Assembly (NCBI GenBank): GCA_965223035.1
Contig: OZ244980.1
Coordinates: forward strand, 5,332,001-5,396,000
Length of the DNA: 64,000 nucleotides
Reading direction: 5' to 3'
Source: CAMDPA01 sp965223035
Lineage (GTDB): Bacteria; Pseudomonadota; Alphaproteobacteria; Rhizobiales; Hyphomicrobiaceae
Part shown: positions 62,688-64,000 of the stretch, piece after piece
Layout of the letters: every line of letters begins with the position of its first letter
How positions within the stretch are numbered: position 1 is the first letter of the stretch
Translations under genes and position numbers: made by a program
The notes under the pieces: generated by a model
Seen by the model: only the letters and a program-made list of their open reading frames with translations
What the model was told of the DNA's origin: nothing
The model's database searches: none

Positions 62688-63173
62688 GGACTGAGCCTCA
62701 TGTGTGCCGTTCGGATTTGGGCCATGAGATTAGGGCGGAGGATACGGCGACGCAACAGCTGCCGCTGCGACCCATGGCCGGCGCCAGCCCGCGACGGCTG
62801 GCTGGCCATTCTTCGGTAGAACATCGGCTTTTCGGGCATGGCGGCGGGCGACGCCATGCGGGCGCCAGCACCGTCGGCGGTGCCCACTGGATCATCTGAC
62901 CTCGGCAGGCCGATGGCGCGCGATCAGCCGATGGCTTTTTAGGGGTGAGCTGGCACCATCCCGCTCCCCGCCCGGCGACCCGAACATCATGCCATTGGGT
63001 CGCCTGCCGGTGAAGCGGGCCGGCAAGGTGGTTCCGCCGTAGAGCAACCTGCCTTGAATTGAAGCCGGCTTTGCGGTTCCAGTTCAAGGCAGGTTGATGA
63101 TCTAGATCATCGCGCCTTTAATCGGGATCGTTCCGATTCCGATTAAAGGCAGATTGCTCTAGGCGGAAATGAG
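62688..63173. other. Intergenic region with family B then family A repeats
   Basis: A long family B copy spans about 62945-63040: the GCTGGCACCATCCCGCTCCC arm, core ATGCCATTGGGTCG, then GAAGCGGGCCGGC. Family A copy 12 follows. The 250 bases before these are GC-rich without recognisable frames. It separates two minus-strand genes. Confidence 0.5.
63040..63162. repeat. Family A repeat copy 12
   Basis: The first hairpin pairs CCTGCCTTGAA with TTCAAGGCAGG, with its own stem sequence. GATGATCTAGATCATC, a perfect palindrome joining two element ends, follows. Then comes the CCTTTAATCGGGATCG hairpin ending GATTGCTCTAG. It looks like two hairpin units fused head to head. Confidence 0.8.
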
Positions 63174-64000
63174 CTAGTTGCGCGCATCCGGTGCGACGGC
63201 TTCCATTTGCTGCAAAGCCGACCGAGCATTAAGCAGATGCTCCTCACCGACCGACCGCAACTGCTGCTCGAAGGTCATCGACTGCTGGTAATCGCTGATC
63301 TTGAACGGCTGGACCTCACCTGAAGCCAGATGCAGCGTCAATCCCTTGACCGTTGAACTGCCATCGGCGTGGATAGCCGTCAGACGCAGGTCAACGGTCC
63401 CATTCTCGGCGGCCACATCAGCGAGCAACAGACCGGTGTCGGTCTGGTGGAACCAAGCCGGCATCGGACGGCCATCGGCTTGTTGCACCTTGTAGTCAAC
63501 GATGCGCCTGTCGTCTTTCAAATCGAGCGTATTGCTGATCTGCACGTAGAGGATGCCATCACGGCGCATAGTCTCGACCACGATTTGACCATCCTTGGAC
63601 GAATCTCCCACGGCCGGCACTCCGGACACGTCCATGCGTGCAGAGAAGCCAGCCAACGGCTTCAGGTCCGAATTCGTCGATGAGTCGGCGGGATCAGCTG
63701 CGGTGTCGCGTGGCAGCTGCCCCACAATTTCAGCGTCCGGGGCTCCGTTGGCACCGGCGCCCGTACCGGCCGAATTCAAACGCCCGTCGAGATCATCGAT
63801 CGCGTCCAATGACTTTAGAACGATGCCGCGCACATCGATGACCGACTGCCCATAGCCGAAGTCGCCAAAACCGTACACGGGATCAATAATGATCCCGTCG
63901 ATCCGAAGGTCGTCTGCGTCAGGCTCCGCCGTCGTTGCGGGTTCGCCCGGATCGAAGTGCGGCTGCACCGAACTAAAATCGTCTACAGGACCATCGATGA
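63174..64000 (-). CDS. large surface protein C-terminal part with Ig/cadherin-like domain, 5' end missing
   Basis: The frame is open to the window edge, so at least the N-terminus lies outside. The 275 visible residues are acidic (DPGEPATTAEPDADDLRIDG), with Gly-rich spacers, then a domain like putative Ig or cadherin repeats (PAWFHQTDTGLLLADVAAEN, then LRLTAIHADGSSTVKGLTLH). The tail ends with an amphipathic helix. This suits a large secreted or cell-surface adhesin, but no secretion signal is visible in this part. Confidence 0.6.
   Translation of the reverse strand, partial: IDGPVDDFSSVQPHFDPGEPATTAEPDADDLRIDGIIIDPVYGFGDFGYGQSVIDVRGIVLKSLDAIDDLDGRLNSAGTGAGANGAPDAEIVGQLPRDTAADPADSSTNSDLKPLAGFSARMDVSGVPAVGDSSKDGQIVVETMRRDGILYVQISNTLDLKDDRRIVDYKVQQADGRPMPAWFHQTDTGLLLADVAAENGTVDLRLTAIHADGSSTVKGLTLHLASGEVQPFKISDYQQSMTFEQQLRSVGEEHLLNARSALQQMEAVAPDARN

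Overview
The window looks like chromosome from a high-GC alphaproteobacterium. The best taxonomic markers are a GcrA cell-cycle regulator (26233-26850), the argD-argF-hslO order (27413-30593), an NrtR/COG4111-type NAD regulator and a small Sel1-type protein of a form common in Rhodospirillales and Rhizobiales. Two TTT-type carboxylate transport loci, a TRAP transporter, a DMT exporter and many hydrolases or oxidoreductases suggest a free-living heterotroph that scavenges organic acids and aromatic-type compounds. No rRNA, tRNA, CRISPR array or intact insertion sequence was recognised.

Layout. 1-4881: tripartite tricarboxylate transporter (binding protein cut by the window edge, TctB, TctA), then a Gfo/Idh/MocA dehydrogenase and an alpha/beta hydrolase. 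5083-7175 (minus): an alpha-oxoamine synthase overlapping a short-chain dehydrogenase, the pair expected for a long-chain base or related lipid. 7992-11957: YgfZ, Tag, an HD hydrolase, a DSP-like phosphatase and an NrtR-like regulator. 12430-24282: class III aminotransferase, fused TctA-TctB, ThDP enzyme, ferredoxin subunit with a C-terminal beta domain, TRAP transporter, DoxX and an exported protein. 24761-34636: lipase-like hydrolase, gcrA, argD-argF-hslO, small envelope proteins, a GST and gpt. 34930-40368 (minus): a three-subunit molybdenum hydroxylase plus a TTC38-like protein. 40868-48075: carbonic-anhydrase-like protein, small transporters, a dienelactone hydrolase/amidohydrolase pair, a 4,5-dihydroxyphthalate decarboxylase-like protein, an IS1380 remnant and a SemiSWEET. 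48676-58179: the most notable region, a [NiFe]-hydrogenase locus. 58421-62687 (minus): a FecBCD-type metal or metal-chelate importer with a GST and a possible FmdE-like protein. 63174-64000: C-terminal part of a large Ig/cadherin-like protein.

The hydrogenase locus reads hypC, CooC-like nickel ATPase, MerR regulator, small subunit, five tiny single-pass membrane proteins, large subunit, degenerate maturation-protease-like protein, winged-helix protein with a Cys/His tail, Rieske-like protein with an altered ligand set, and canonical maturation protease. Neither structural subunit has a Tat signal, so the enzyme should be cytoplasmic. The features resemble the actinobacterial-type (group 1h/1l-like) high-affinity uptake hydrogenases, though the subgroup cannot be fixed by eye. 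The five membrane proteins fall into two interleaved paralogous families (A-A-B-A-B) and probably form a membrane scaffold or quinone-side anchor. I know of no description of this arrangement.

Intergenic regions carry at least twelve copies of a two-hairpin repeat (family A) bounded by CTAG or CTCTA, often next to a GC-rich inverted repeat (family B). Stem sequences differ between family A copies while pairing is kept, and in three places the repeat supplies the stop codon of the neighbouring gene.
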